The notes beneath the pieces were generated by a model. It had not been told where the DNA came from. It did no database searches and saw nothing but the letters and a program-made list of their open reading frames with translations. This document shows, piece after piece, positions 1-11,959 of a stretch of 64,000 bases of DNA. Numbering within the stretch: position 1 is the first letter of the stretch; the number at the start of each line of letters is the position of its first letter. The position numbers were made by a program, and so were the translations under genes. This DNA comes from Collybia mongolica (Eukaryota > Basidiomycota > Agaricomycetes > Agaricales > Clitocybaceae), in contig JAAXNY010000009.1 in assembly GCA_013420905.1 (NCBI GenBank), forward strand, positions 744,001 to 808,000, read 5' to 3'.

Positions 1-200
1 CCCCAATAAGTAATCATTTTGTTTGGCCTATAGCTTAATGGGTTTTGATCCAAATCACATGATCCAGGGTCCATTGGAAAGCCACGATGTCATAGTATCT
101 TACATAATTACCCCAGGTCCCCTGCTTATGTCAGCACTTCATACCATATTGATCTTTCAAAAATGTACAAACATTGGGGCAGTTTTTTGAGCCACTGTAG

Positions 201-3044
201 GTAACAATCCAGCTCCAGCACCCGAGGACTTCGAAGAGGATGACAATGAAAAGGACAATGATAAAGAGGATGACGATGACAAAGTTGAGCCAGAGGTAAC
301 TAAACCCGTTGAGATGGCAGAAGAACAACGCAGTGAGTCAAACAAAACGTGGTGAGAACACTGAACCCTGGCTCACCCAATTTCCCCATTAGAACGACTA
401 TCTGATGAGTGGATGGCTCCGATCTACGCGTTCTTCCAGCCAACTCCTTCCATTGTGACCATTGATGGATGGCATGTCCACGAATTCAGGTGCACCACAT
501 CAAATTGTAAGGGACGTGGCAAAAACCCAAGAATGGTCCGACGTTACCTTGATACATCCAATCGAAACTCAACAGGAAACCTTCGCAAGCATGCGCGACT
601 GTGTTGGGGAGATGAAATCTTAGATGGTGCGGATGCTTGTGGCGACCTAGAGAGTGCTCGGGAAGGGTTAGACAAAGCCAAGAAGCTAAAAGACGGATCA
701 ATCACGACAGCCTTTGAGAGGAAGGAGAAAGGGGGGGTTACCTTTTCTCATCGCCAACACGATAAAGCCCAAACTAGGTTTGTAGCGATCAACTATCATC
801 TAACCTATCTAATGTATAGCTCAGGGCTGAAATCGTTTGTTGGGTATCCAAAAGCATGCGACCTTTTTCCATTGTTAGCAATTGAGGATTCCAATGCCTC
901 ATGAAGACTGGCAGACTGGAATATTACATACCTTCTCCTTCCACCGTCTTGCGTGATGTCAAGCAAGTGTTCACGAAGGTTCGGGGTAGGATTGCGAAGA
1001 TGCTTCAAGTAAGAATTCAAGTCAGCTTTGTGATGACATAGGACGAGATTGATTTACCCCATCCAGGAACATGAGGGTGCCCTCAGCTTCGGGACAGACA
1101 CATGGACTTCGCCTAACCACAAGGCTTATATTGCTGTAACCATCCACTTTGAGCAGAACGGGGAGCCGATGTGTCTTCTGCTTGACCTTGTGGAGGTTGC
1201 AAAGTCTCATTCCGGCGTGAATCTTGCATCTGCATTTGCGAAAATACTAGTTGATTTTGGGATAGCGCACAAGGTAAATATGCTGGATGATTTACATGAA
1301 AAAATGGGACTTACAGTGATCTCGCACACCAGATTCTCAGTGTTACATGCGATAACGTGTTGCCAAATGACGTGATGATCGACGCACTTGCTGAGCTAAT
1401 TGTTGTGTTCCCAGGTGCCGCAAATCGAATGCGTTGCTTTACACATATTCTGAACCTAGTCGTCAAAGTAATCCTTTGCCAATTCAACGTGCTGAAAGCC
1501 AAGGCAGATGAAGCGCTTGATATGGCATTGCAGGCGCTGGTAGACCTTGCAGGAGATATCGAGATGGAGGAGGCAGCGATGGACGAGAGAAATGATGATG
1601 AGGATGATGACGGAGAAGAGGGATGGGTCGATCCACACGATGGGATGTCACAGGAGGATCAAGACGAGCTTGATCTGGCAGTGTGTCCAGTGCGGTTGGT
1701 CCTAGTAAAAGTAAGTTTAAACTCAGATTAAACTCTAATGCTGGACTGGTACTCATCCAATCCAGCTACGAAAACTTGTGTATGCGATCAAAAACTCCAC
1801 GACAATCCTACTCCCTTGCTGGATTCAGCTCCTTGAAGATCTGGCAGATGATGCTACCGATCCCCTTGCCATTCGGATGATGCCACGCGACATTGCGACA
1901 CGCTGGAATTCGATGTACAACATGCTTATGTTTGCTCTTGAATATCGTGAGGCAATCGATGAAATTTCTGGTGACAGGGATATGAGGAAGTATGAGCTTT
2001 CAGATGAGGAATGGGAGCTGGTTCAGCAGCTGTGTGATGTATTGGGAGTATGTTGTGCTGGCCATCTTCCCGTATCCTGCCACTCACATTTTCACAGATA
2101 TTCAAGGACGCGACCCTTTTCTTTTCGCATTCGACGCCAAACCTTGCCACTGTGGTACCTGCAATGGACCACATTGATGTGCATCTCGCGACTGCAAGCC
2201 AAGACTTGAAGTACTTGCTTGCCATTCGCGCTTCACTGGCACTTGGAAAAGCCCATCTAAACAAATACTACAACATGACAGACCAGTCAGAAGTCTACCG
2301 AATCGCCATGAGTGAGCGCCCCTCCCCCTGATCATTCTATTCAATTACAATGCTTTTGAGCAGTCTTACATCCACGACACAAACTTCAATATTTCCGCAA
2401 CGCCAACTGGGACGACGCATGGATCACCACTGCAACGGCAATTGTCCGTGATGAGTTTGAGCGAGCATATGCAGACCTCCCCATCGATGAGGTCGTCGTT
2501 TGTACGAAGAATGTATGTGCTACCCATCCAATGTGTTTCTGCATCGAAACTTGCTAACATACATTTTTTAGGCCACTAGACCTACCAAGCAGAACATCTT
2601 TGACGACCTACCATCGGTCTCTGCCCCCATCACCTCCAAGCTCAAGGACGAGCTTCAACAGTACCTTGAGTGTCCTGTCGAGAACGTCAAGAATGCATTT
2701 GCGTGGTGGGTCAAAAACCAGATGGTCTACCCCCGTCTCTCTCGGATGGCATTAGACTACTTGTCAATACCAGGTATGTGTTCTGTTATTAGTCTCCCGT
2801 ACTTGATCTAACGACTCCTACAGCTACTTCAGTTGATGTGGAGCGTGTCTTCAGTAAAGGAAGACTCGTTCTATCTCATGTTCGGAATGGGCTCTCAGTT
2901 CAGTCCACGCGTGCATTGATGTGTCTCGGCGCTTGGAGCAGGATGGGTTTGGTGAAGGATAAGGATGTGATGCAGGCTGCAAGACTGCCTGATGTAGATG
3001 GGAGTGAGGCGGAGCTAGATGGTTGTTGGGATGATATATTGTAG
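201..3044 (+). pseudogene. hAT transposase with BED-type N-terminus and C-terminal dimerisation domain, interrupted by a stop
   Basis: The reading begins with an acidic exon (201-332) and an exon from 393 carrying the BED-like zinc finger (FRCTTSNCKGRG, then NLRKHARLCWG). The RNase H-like core follows (LSFGTDTWTSPNHKAY, VEVAKSHSGVNLA, then VFPGAANRMRCFTHILNLV), and the last exon carries the hAT dimerisation motif (SVDVERVFSKGRLVLSHVRN). Spliced reading is continuous across the introns except for TGA at 883-885, which interrupts the motif RPFSIVSN-stop-GFQCLMKTGR where the family reads through. No alternative splice site removes the stop. The 5' start exon is outside the window. Family identity is strong. 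Inactivity is inferred from a single nonsense codon, so a sequencing error or another active copy in the genome cannot be excluded. Confidence 0.85.
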
Positions 3045-3080
3045 TAGGTACAAGTTGCTAATCTACTGTCTACAACACGA

Positions 3081-3205
3081 ACCCGTGGTGCCAACCCACA
3101 CGGGTTTCTGTACCCGCGTAACCCGCCTGTACCCATACCCGTACCCGCCTGTACCCATACCCACGAGCATGGGTACGGGTTTCACGCGGGTATGGGTACG
3201 GGTAG
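3081..3205. repeat. Palindromic ACCCGTACCC-type subterminal repeat block
   Basis: The segment holds repeated units of the type CCTGTACCCATACCCGTACC in the first half, including CGCCTGTACCCATACCC twice. The reverse complements (GGGTACGGGTTTCACGCGGG, GGGTATGGGTACGGGTAG) lie in the second half, so the strand can fold into a large hairpin centred near 3168. A smaller inverted pair, ACCCGTG/CACGGGT, sits at 3081-3105. The position just after the transposase stop codon suggests transposase-binding subterminal repeats of the hAT element. A telomere-like origin is unlikely because the unit is not TTAGGG. Confidence 0.75.
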
Positions 3206-3235
3206 AGGTCGAGTGACCTGTGGGTTACCTGTGAC

Positions 3236-3843
3236 GTGCACTAACTCTGGGTGAGACAGCCCCCTGATGACCAGGTTGCCATCTTTTGCCATGAGTGATG
3301 CAGTATGACAAATCGTCCTCCAGGGTGGTTCCTGGATGAGTAGTATGTCCCACTTGTCTTTTTCAGCCTCAAACAGTGATTCCAGTCAAGTTGTATTCTT
3401 AGCTACATTCTGGCAGTATATATGCATATTAAAAACTCTATTCATTAATACAGAGTTGTTGCAGTGAGGCAATGATGCTCTCCAACCCAGGGGTGGGGTC
3501 CTGGAGGAGAAGCATCAGTGAGCTTACTAAGAGGGGCGACGAAAAGGTCACCTACTTTAAATGCCTTGTATTGTGCCAAGATCGGCATCAAACCTGTGTC
3601 ACCAGAAGGGACAACTGCTGGAGTCGGACCGTGACTACGACTCGTGATTGTATGACACTTGATCACGAGTTGCACAGTCCTTTATAGGCACCCATTGTTC
3701 AATTCTCGCTATCATTGTGGGCGTCCATCGACGTCTGTGTGAATCTCGGCCCCCAGGTAACGCTATAGGCGCCCAAAAATGGTTATAAGCAGAGCTCTCG
3801 ATTGTTGACGAGGCTGTACGGCGACTGCGCACATTAGGAAAAC
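3236..3843. other. Intergenic, no gene recognised
   Basis: Short frames exist on both strands but none shows a domain, splice pattern or codon bias that I can support. The final part is probably the promoter and leader of the NYN gene that starts at 3844. Confidence 0.5.
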
Positions 3844-5407
3844 ATGAGCGGTGAAAGTGATGTTGCCATCTTCTGGGATTATGGTCAGTCAGGCGCTCAC
3901 TGCATCAGTGGTACTGATGCCATGCCAGTGAATTGCAGAGAATTGCCATGCAGCTGCACATATCAGTGGGTATGAAATCGTCACCAAAATACGACATATA
4001 GCACATGATTTTGGGAGCGTTAAACTCTTCAAGGCGTATCTCGAATGGTCAGAGCCTGCAGCATACTCCAAATCTTCGAATCTACGTTCAGAACTCCAGT
4101 CATCTGGAGTGTCTCTGACTGATACGCCCCATAATGGCCGCAAGGACGTTGCAGACAAGATGATGCTCGGTGAGTTCTTCATCTTTTTACAATAGAAATG
4201 CCAAGTTCATCAAGCCGACCCAGTGGATATGCTTGCTCACGCTATTGACAACCCTCCTCCGGCGACTATCATACTCATATCGGGAGACCGTGACTTTGCT
4301 TATGCAGTGTCGATACTGCGTTCTCGTCGCTATCGAGTTGTGATAATATCACTGGGACAGGTTCACATAAGCTTGAAGACTCAAGCATCCATCTTCCTAG
4401 ACTGGAATACGGACGTTCTCGGTACGGAATTTGATGGACATGGCATGTACTCAAATATCTGTCGGAACGAACTTCACGGTATTTCTGCCTCGTCCCGCCC
4501 TCAGATGGTCCTGCCGAACGCCACCTCGCCCCTTGTCAACTCCCAGAATCGACAAATATCTGAAGGGTCTGATGTTGGTATTCTTCATATGCGCTCTGAT
4601 AGCTTCAATGCACAGAAATCCGGCCATGAAATAGAAGGGAAAATGTCATGGGGAGAAATAATTCCAGAAAACGTAGCGTCTTCATACCGAAGTCGCTCAA
4701 ATACCCAAGACTCTATCTACACGGACGGAAGTGGGACACCAACTTTTAGAGCACCATCAAGGACAGAATCTGCGCCTGCGGCTATATTTTCCTCTCCAAA
4801 TTCAACTTCACCGGTTGCGATATTGGAAACAAGCCACCCACCGACGAATGTCGCGACAATCCCATTACAGGCCAGCACCTCAGCCAACACGAAACCGGTT
4901 CCGGACGCAGTGAATGTTCAGCAAGGCATGCAAAAGGAGGAGAGTCCAATACCTAGACAACATATGTCCCAGCCAGTTGCACCTGTCATTAGCATGACAG
5001 CCTCCCAAGTTGTTGCCAGCAACGTAGTCCAGCCAATCAAATATAAAACCGCATCCTTAGCTAGCCCAGCACCTGTGCCTCCTACTGTAATCGTGCCTGC
5101 CCCCGTTGGTACACCCTCAGCGTCTATAAACGCAATCGAACCCAAGATTGTACCACCTACTTTCAACCTTCTAGTTCAGAGGCTAGAGTTCCATAGGTTA
5201 AAAGGAGTTTTTCGCCCATTTCGCTCCAGAGTAGCCATTGAACTTGCAACGCAGGACAATATGCTCTATCGGCGAGCTGGAACAGAGAGGTTTGGGCAAT
5301 ATGTTGCATTAGCGGAGAAGGCCGGCATCATTGAACTAGGGGGAAAAGAAAGCGCGGCGTGGATAGCCCTGCGACCTGAATGGTACGAAGCCAGACTAAG
5401 TCCTTAG
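3844..5407 (+). CDS. NYN-domain (PIN-like) putative RNase with conserved C-terminal domain, paralogue 1
   Basis: Three exons (3844-3883, 3939-4169, 4224-5407) give 484 residues. The N-terminus is a NYN domain: VAIFWDYENC (first Asp at residue 12), the central KDVADKMMLVDML acidic segment, and ISGDRDFAYAV (Asp112, Asp114), followed by a basic strand RSRRYRVVII. These acidic residues are the metal-binding set of NYN/limkain-b1 (MARF1-like) RNases. Residues about 130-395 are low-complexity and Ser/Pro/Thr-rich. The last ~80 residues (FNLLVQRLEFHRLKG through AWIALRPEW) are shared with the next gene and look like a small helical winged-helix domain, perhaps OST-HTH/LOTUS-like; that last step is inference. 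The gene lies in tandem with its paralogue, 552 bp apart. Role unknown: RNA cleavage is inferred from the domain only. Confidence 0.82.
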
Positions 5408-5959
5408 TAAGGTCTCCTCTCCACGAATGGCTGTTTTGGACACGCATTATGCAACACGAATATATTCCCTTCGCCTCTGACTGCACGAGCTTTACCTGCA
5501 AAATCGTGCTCATACAGCACCGCTTTTATTGCATGTAATAGCATGATATGGGGAGTGCCGCATGGCATTGGTAGAGCGTGTATTGATTTTGTGCAAACTT
5601 TTGCATAAAATGAAGTGTTGTCGTCAGACAGTACCAATTAATAGTCTACACCTTTTCACTAACACAACACCGCTTCCACCAGGATTTGGTGAACAATGAT
5701 TGCTTGATTCCAGTACAGGCAGTTGCCGACCTCAATAAACCCAAATTAGCTTCCCCAATCATAATCGGTCATACCCTGTACTGCGCAGGGAGATAATCTT
5801 AACAGCTTCATGTGCACATCGTGGTCACCATGAGGCTGAATAAAAGGATCCCCGCGCTACTCCGATCCTCACTGCTTTCTCAACCACCAATCACCTTCAA
5901 CTGAGCACGGCTAGAATTTCACCCCGCATCCAGACCAATACCAAAGTATTTCGATACTT
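5408..5959. other. Intergenic between the two NYN paralogues
   Basis: No coding signal is supported. An A/T-rich motif GAATAAAAGG near 5838 is a weak TATA-like candidate about 120 bp before the second NYN gene's start codon. The stretch AACTTTTGCATAAAATGAAG near 5597 may belong to the 3' region of the first gene. Confidence 0.4.
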
Positions 5960-7588
5960 ATGGAACGTGTTGCAATATTCTGGGACATAGGTAAAGCGGC
6001 CGATCCCAGCTGTTTGATATGTCCTTGCTTAACCCGAAACAGATAGCTGCCCAGTACCAGTAAAATCAACTGGCTACGAAGCAATAAACAACATCAGGAG
6101 CCTTGCATATAACTATGGAAGTGTCATTACTTTTAAAGCATATTTGGATTCGTCCAATCTCTCTCCTCCGCGCCTACAAACCGTGCGGCATCAGTTCGAA
6201 TCTTCAGGCTTGTCGTTACTGGAATATAAACGCGGCGACGAGCCAAACTCTATTACGCACACCGTGATAGGTGACTTGATATTCCATTATTTTCGCAATT
6301 GATTGAGCTCACGTCTTGTGCTTATAGCGGACATGCTTGTTTTTGCTATAGACCATCCCGCACCCGCGACCATAATCCTCGTCTCAGGTAAAGGTGAAAT
6401 GGCGTACACTACCGCTCTGCTCCGCCACCGAAGGTATCGCGTTATTATTTTGGTAGTGTCACCAGCCAATGAAAGTCTCAAGTCACAAGCATCTCTAATG
6501 CTTGATTGGGATGCCGTTGTGTCGCAACAAGTCCATGAAAAGCCGTTACCAGAAATATCATTTGGGAGTTTCAGCTCACTGGCAGGTGAGTCATGAACTT
6601 TTCGCTGCCAAGGTCACTGGAACCCATAACATGAGAAGGCAATAACAAGCCCTCTTCTGAGTCTCAAGACGTAGGTGCCATTATCAATGATATCAATAGG
6701 CCCAGGATCATATCACGTTCTACCCGGGCACAATCGATCGGGTCTGCGAGCATGTCAAATAGGGCTCCAACTCTTGATTCCACCAGTAGACTGCAACCTC
6801 CAACCGCCAATCGGAGGAATTTGAATCCAACTCTAAATATAGATCCGAGTCCAAACCTGACCACCAATTCAACCGTCTTTAAACCACTTCAACTACGAAG
6901 ATTGACAAGTAGCATCGGCGAACCAGCCATCCCTCCCACTGGGGAGGACATCGGTGCTACTGCGAACGAGCCTTCAATTTTAGATAGCATCGGGTCCGTT
7001 GTCCCTGGTGCCGTTTTATCATCGAACCCGGCGAACGCTTATCAGCCACCCCATCGAGTGGTTTACCCTCCATTTGCAAACTTCAGCAACGACTTCTCTC
7101 CGGACTTTTTTGGTAGGAAACGATCAGGTCTCGACCCCGGCTTATCGCCAGTACGCATAGCTCGGGCACTCGCAGGGACTGAAGAAACTGCAACCTACAC
7201 GACGGTGTCCCCACCCTCCGAGAAAACGAAAATAGGCACTCCACCTGCATCACCGAACTGGACTACAGTGTCTCATGACCTGTCTGCAAAACAAGGTACT
7301 ACTGCATCGGATGAATCTACGCCTCCAGTCCTGCCGTCACCAAAGGTTTTCACTTTACTTGTTGAACAACTCGAGAAATTGCGATTAACTGGTAACACTA
7401 AACCCCTGAGGTCACTTGTGGGGTGTGAACTCAATAAAAGAGTGTACGCACAAGCGGGAGTGCAGGGTTTTAGTACTTATGTCGCTCTCGCGGAAAGAAT
7501 GGGCATCGTGGAGCTAGGGGGAATTGGAGGTAAGGCATGGATAGGACTCCGAGCCAATTGGAGAGACTCCTTCAACAAAGATACTTAA
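5960..7588 (+). CDS. NYN-domain protein, paralogue 2, with degenerate acidic motifs
   Basis: Four exons (5960-5990, 6043-6270, 6328-6585, 6675-7588) give 476 residues. The start matches paralogue 1: VAIFWDIDSCPVP with the intron in the same codon position, then GYEAINNIRSLAYNYGSV and an ADMLVFAIDHPAPATIILVS segment. However, SGDRDFAY of the first copy is SGKGEMAY here (Asp to Lys at 108, Asp to Glu at 110), and the central KDVADKMM is replaced by an unrelated NSITHTVIA stretch. The metal site is therefore probably lost and the protein may be a pseudo-nuclease or a partner of paralogue 1. The linker is long and Ser/Pro-rich. The C-terminal domain (FTLLVEQLEKLRLTG through AWIGLRANW) is well kept, so selection seems to maintain binding rather than catalysis. 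Confidence 0.8.
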
Positions 7589-7655
7589 AACACTCTGAAC
7601 TTGATGACCTCGTAACTCGGATATATTTTTTAACGTGCGGACACCTTGTCTTGAT

Positions 7656-8839
7656 TCACTGTTCGTACTTGATATCTAATGTGTGCCATACACGATAAAC
7701 ATCTTCATTAGTATCGAGCTCGTCGAGAAGCTTGTGCAAATTGGTTTCCGTTTCTTCTGAGAGGCTCGAGGCCGTTTCCAGTGGTAAATAGACGAGTTGT
7801 GATTCCGAGACCTTTGCCATATTCTCGATGAGACTTTGTTCAACTATGCTTAACTTCTCTGGCGGACACGTGAGCTAGATGTCACCATTGAAGTTAACCA
7901 ATGTTTGCCTATTGAGAGGCACAGAGAAGGCTTACGAGAAGTTCGTCGTCGACAGTGTCAAAATCATCGGCGCCAGCTTCGAGGGCAACCTCGACCAGTT
8001 TGTCAAGAAGCGTGGGGTCATCTTTCACCATATCCAGGGGTATACATATGCGACCTTTCCGTTTGAACATAAATTTTACTGGGGCGGCGCGTGCGCTGAA
8101 TCGAGCATATGAACATTTGAATGGAGGAAAGCAATAGTCGGAGTTACCTGTGATCATTCAGAATCTCTCGGAGACTGTGGATTGTTCGGTTAGAGTTATC
8201 TGTTGAACACTCTCTGAGTTAAGCGTTAATATAGCTTGAAATGAATGAGAGTTAGGTGCTCACATTATCAACCCAACCGAGTCGAACATGGCTTCATATA
8301 TGAATTTCTCCCCTGAAATGATTTTACTCTGCGAAGCCTGGCTTGGACATTCGTTAAAGCGTTTGAAGGCGACGGCAAAGGATGCGAAGGAAGTGTACCT
8401 TGGCTAAAGCCTTCTCAATATTTTCTTTGGGGATGTCTTGCTCTTTCGCTCTCTTGAGAACAGCCGCAAGCTGCAAGTTTTTGTTGGGGTCGGCCGATCC
8501 ACCAGCTATGACAAACATATTTAGTGCGAGAAACGTAGGGGACGGTGAGGTGACATACTTCGAACAGCTGCAATAATATCCTGCTTTGAAGATTAAAGGT
8601 ACCTAAATTTCACGGTGAGGAATGGAACGAACACGATTTGCCTTGCCGAATATCGCCCCCTTCTGTGCATCATTGGCGCCCTTTTTTTGTTTGATTTTTG
8701 ACCACTAGAATCATGTCCTTCAGTCGTTCCATGAAATCCACATACAACGAGTTCTGACTTTGTTGTGTCCCGAAAGGTTTACATGAGAAGAGGAGAAAGA
8801 ACGCCGAGCAACTAAAAACCGTGACGCCACTGTCAACAT
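7656..8839 (-). CDS. TACO1: YebC/PmpR-family mitochondrial translational activator (TACO1-like)
   Basis: Read from ATG at 8839 through several short introns. The first exon (8839-8759) encodes a basic, Ser-rich presequence (MLTVASRFLVARRSFSSS) followed by SGHNK, which splices to WSKIKQKKGANDAQK, the YebC N-terminal signature. Later exons give RDIIAAVR, a LQLAAVLKRAKEQDIPKENI helix, IIECSTDNSNRTIHSLREIL, ARAAPVKFMFKRKGRI and LVEVALEAGADDFD, all conserved blocks of the family. The stop is at 7656-7658. In mammals TACO1 promotes translation of COX1 in mitochondria, and the presequence supports the same location here. The gene is convergent with the second NYN gene, with only 67 bp between their stop codons. 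Exact boundaries of internal exons were placed by eye, but the family call is strong. Confidence 0.88.
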
Positions 8840-9088
8840 GTCGAAGCGCGTCACTGCCGTGAATCAAAAACATCCCACCAATTTTGTTTACTGCCTAGTT
8901 TCCGTTCCCATGTTTCAAAGCACGACTCTCTTAAAACCCTAACGCTGCAGAGCAATATGTATTATTATAACTTTTCATGAGGTACGTGTTACAAGATGCA
9001 AGAATTCAGGAAAGAAGTGGTGAGTCGTGACTATGATACAGTGACTATGAAAGAGGATTGAGCCTGAAAGTGTCATCAAAATCATAAA

Positions 9089-11918
9089 CTAATTACTTCC
9101 AGTCGAGGGTCCAGTCGAGGGTGCTACTTCAGAGAACCTCCCAACGCCACTTTCAGCCGCACAAACAGCAGCCTGTAGATCAATATGGAAAAACGGAGTA
9201 TCTGAAGGTATAACGGGTTCAAATTCCCCCGTGTTCCGAGAATTTGTTCTTGACCTGATCTTCACGTCTCCAGTCTCAATATCTTCGGCCGAATTAGACG
9301 ATTCAACATCGAAAGACTCCCTACCATCACGGTAAGGAACCACAGCCGCAAAGTCACGGGGAATTCTAGAGGCCGAAACACCCGTACCAAATCCACCCGC
9401 AGTCAGGGCGCGACGGATCCAAGGGGAAAGGATGGAAGCGAAGTGGAACTGCCGATGGGACGTGATGAGTGTGGTGTTAAATCCAGAGCTGCATGGTACT
9501 TACTTCCACAGGATGATCTGTCCACTTCTCGATTTCAGTTCGGGCGTCAATGAGGGCTTGCACAGCAGTGGTGTCAATGTGTGATCTGGAACTCAAGTGT
9601 CAGGAACAGGAAAAGGCAGACGAGAAGAGGGTTCTCACACAAAAGAGAAATCCAAGACAATAGCGTGCAAAACGGGTAATTTTTCATTGGCGGATTTTTC
9701 CTCAGCCGCTCCATGGTGACTAGGACCGGCATCGTTCCATGGACGGTCGCTGGGTTTGACGTTACTCATATCTTTTCCCCGCCGCATGTTTTCTCTGACA
9801 TAATCGACTAGGGCGGAATTAACAAGGGAAGAGTTAGGATAGAGATAGCTCTCCTCGAAACGATACACGATGACACCAGGAGAGGGGGGCGTAATCTTGA
9901 GATGTGGGTTGGTGACTCCATCTCTTTTTAAAGGAACAAATATATCGCGGTATGTCTTGTTGTCTTCTGATTCCTCACGCAAGGTAACTTTACCGAGGAA
10001 GGCACCTCGAGGGTGGGCGACGCGGATTAAGAGGAGGGCGATGGATGAGGCAATGGAGGTATAAATTCCGTTTTCGATGGAAGAGAATATGGTAACGAGA
10101 ACTGCTGCAGCCCAGATGATAAATTCAAGGGGGGACACACGCCAGTATGAGTAAACCTGAACAGGGAGGGATAATTAACAATTAAATCAGCAAAATTTAG
10201 GATGAGCCATACTTGTGTAGGGGACGCGACAAGATCTGCAACGGCGTGAATGATGACAGCCGAAAGACCCGCGGCGGGAATCCAAAAGAAGGCAGGGGTC
10301 AAACCATATAGGGCGACAATGACTACGGTGGCGGTGATTATCCCCGCTGCGGGGGTACGCACACCTGATTTCGATTTCAAGGCCGAGCGAGAGAAGGAAC
10401 CAGTAGCAGGGTATGCACCAAAGCAAGAGCCAATTGTGTTGGTAACTCCAATGGCAATAAGCTCTTGGTTAGGATTGATCTTGTATCCATTTAAACGACC
10501 GAATGCTGTCAAGAAGTTAGTAATCATGTACATCGTGACCATCTTTCAAAGTCATACATTTCGAGATAGCAATATGCTCCAGGAGTAGAATGATAGTTGC
10601 TACAGGGAGGTTAGGGCCCAGAGCAGCGATGAGTTCTGGGTGGATGGATGGCTGGCCAACATGTTTGAAACCAGCAGGCACAGTTTGTAAGATCTTGATG
10701 GGGTATTTTCCAGAAGCAGAGCGTCTATGACGGGTATACAACCAAGCTGAGAATGTCAAGACGATGATCACAAAAGCATTTCTCAAAACACTGATGAAGA
10801 AGAACAGGCGAGCTGTACGAAAAACATCAGTTGTAAACCTTGGACCACGAAAACGTTGGTTTCTCACCTCGGCGAGGAAACCGTCGACCTCCATAATCAC
10901 ACAGGATCCGGACGCCATAAAGAGCGACAAGGCCCGTTAAACCCCATGCTGCATCGAGCTTCGTTCGTGGTAAGCCCTTGAGAGTATTGATGATCACTTT
11001 GTAAGTGGCGGCCCGTGTACTTGTGAATGATCGATCAGTAAGAATCAAGATTCGCAGGCGTCAAAACTCACTCAAATCCTGTGATTCCCATCAATCCCGG
11101 CACCTGCCCAGCGGCAATGCTGATAGCAGAGCCAGTCATAAACCCGCTGACAGCAGGGGCAGGGATAAATTCTACAAGCCACCCGAGCCTGAGTAGACCA
11201 ATCGCCAGGACAATGAATCCACAGATAAGAGCCAGGGTCGTTGCAATCTCCGGTCCTTCCCATTGCCCAGGATGAGCTGTCTGGACATGCTTGATGACTT
11301 GGGAGACTGTAAGCGACATAACAGCCACCGGACCAATGGAAACATCCTTGGACGTTGCAAAAACCTGTGACAATCACATTAAGCTTTGAAGTGCTTTTAG
11401 CCGATCGATTGAACGTACACAGTAGATCAGGACGCCAACAAAAGAGGAGTACAGTCCGTATTCGGGTGGGAGTGTGGCAAGCTTATATCAGGGAGCGTTA
11501 GCGAATCTAAGGGGTATAAAAAAGGAAAAGAAGCGATCATACCTGAGCGTATGACATACCCTGTGGCACCACGACTATTCCAACCGTCAACCCGGCGACA
11601 ACATCACCAGTGAGCCAGCCGAGATCTATCAAAGGTGTCAGCAAGATCCGGATGGATGATGAATGTTAATTCACTCACTATACCGGGGAAGCCAGGTAAT
11701 CAGAGGAACGAGGCTGAGGAGATAGTTGATGATCTAGAATGGACACGAAGTATAAAAATACAAAGAAATGTATGGAGGAGAGAAACGCTACATACAGGTT
11801 GCTTCGGGTTGCGAACAAAGCGTCCTAGCCAGTCTCTAGTAGAGACAACGGGGACCTTTTGCTCTGGATAGCTAATAATTCGCTTCCCAAGCCGTTTCGC
11901 CGTGGTTGCGATAGACAT
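9089..11918 (-). CDS. SulP-family sulfate permease with C-terminal STAS domain
   Basis: Start ATG at 11918, stop at 9089, many short introns. The N-terminal part reads LGWLTGDVVAGLTVGIVVVP then QGMSYAQ, the SulP signature, followed by LPPEYGLYSSFVGVLIYCVF and SIGPVAVMSL. Repeated hydrophobic segments (for example ATTLALICGFIVLAIGLLRL and AVSGFMTGSAISIAAGQVPG) mark the multi-span membrane core. IKINPNQELIAIG-like and TGSFSRSALKSKSGVRTP motifs follow. The cytoplasmic STAS domain lies after about 9780 (VLHAIVLDFS, then VSHIDTTAVQALIDAR). A Ser/Thr-rich tail ends the protein. Fungal homologues (SUL1/SUL2, CYS-13/14) import sulfate at the plasma membrane. Substrate is inferred from the family. A TATA-like element lies about 45 bp upstream of the start. 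Confidence 0.9.
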
Positions 11919-11959
11919 GTTATGGGAGAAAGACAGGGAGGATGTTCAGATGGTTGTCC

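Larger units (their letters stand above)
1..3235 (+). mobile_element. hAT-superfamily DNA transposon, decayed, left end outside window
   Basis: The region codes for a BED-finger/hAT transposase (about 201-3044) followed by a block of short direct and inverted ACCCGTACCC-type repeats (about 3081-3205), the kind of subterminal repeat expected near the end of a hAT element. I could not fix the terminal inverted repeats or the 8-bp target duplication: the left end lies before position 1 and the right end is only guessed to be near 3235. Codon reading is recovered only by splicing about ten short introns, as is usual for hAT transposases in mushroom genomes. One in-frame stop suggests that this copy is no longer autonomous. 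Confidence 0.8.

Noticed and set aside
3081..3205. Telomere-like repeat
   Set aside because: The unit is TACCCATACCCG-like and palindromic, not TTAGGG, and it adjoins a transposase gene.
7879..8112. Plus-strand frame of 77 codons inside the TACO1-like gene
   Set aside because: Complement of the conserved exon VKFMFKRKGRI...; the minus strand carries the family motifs.
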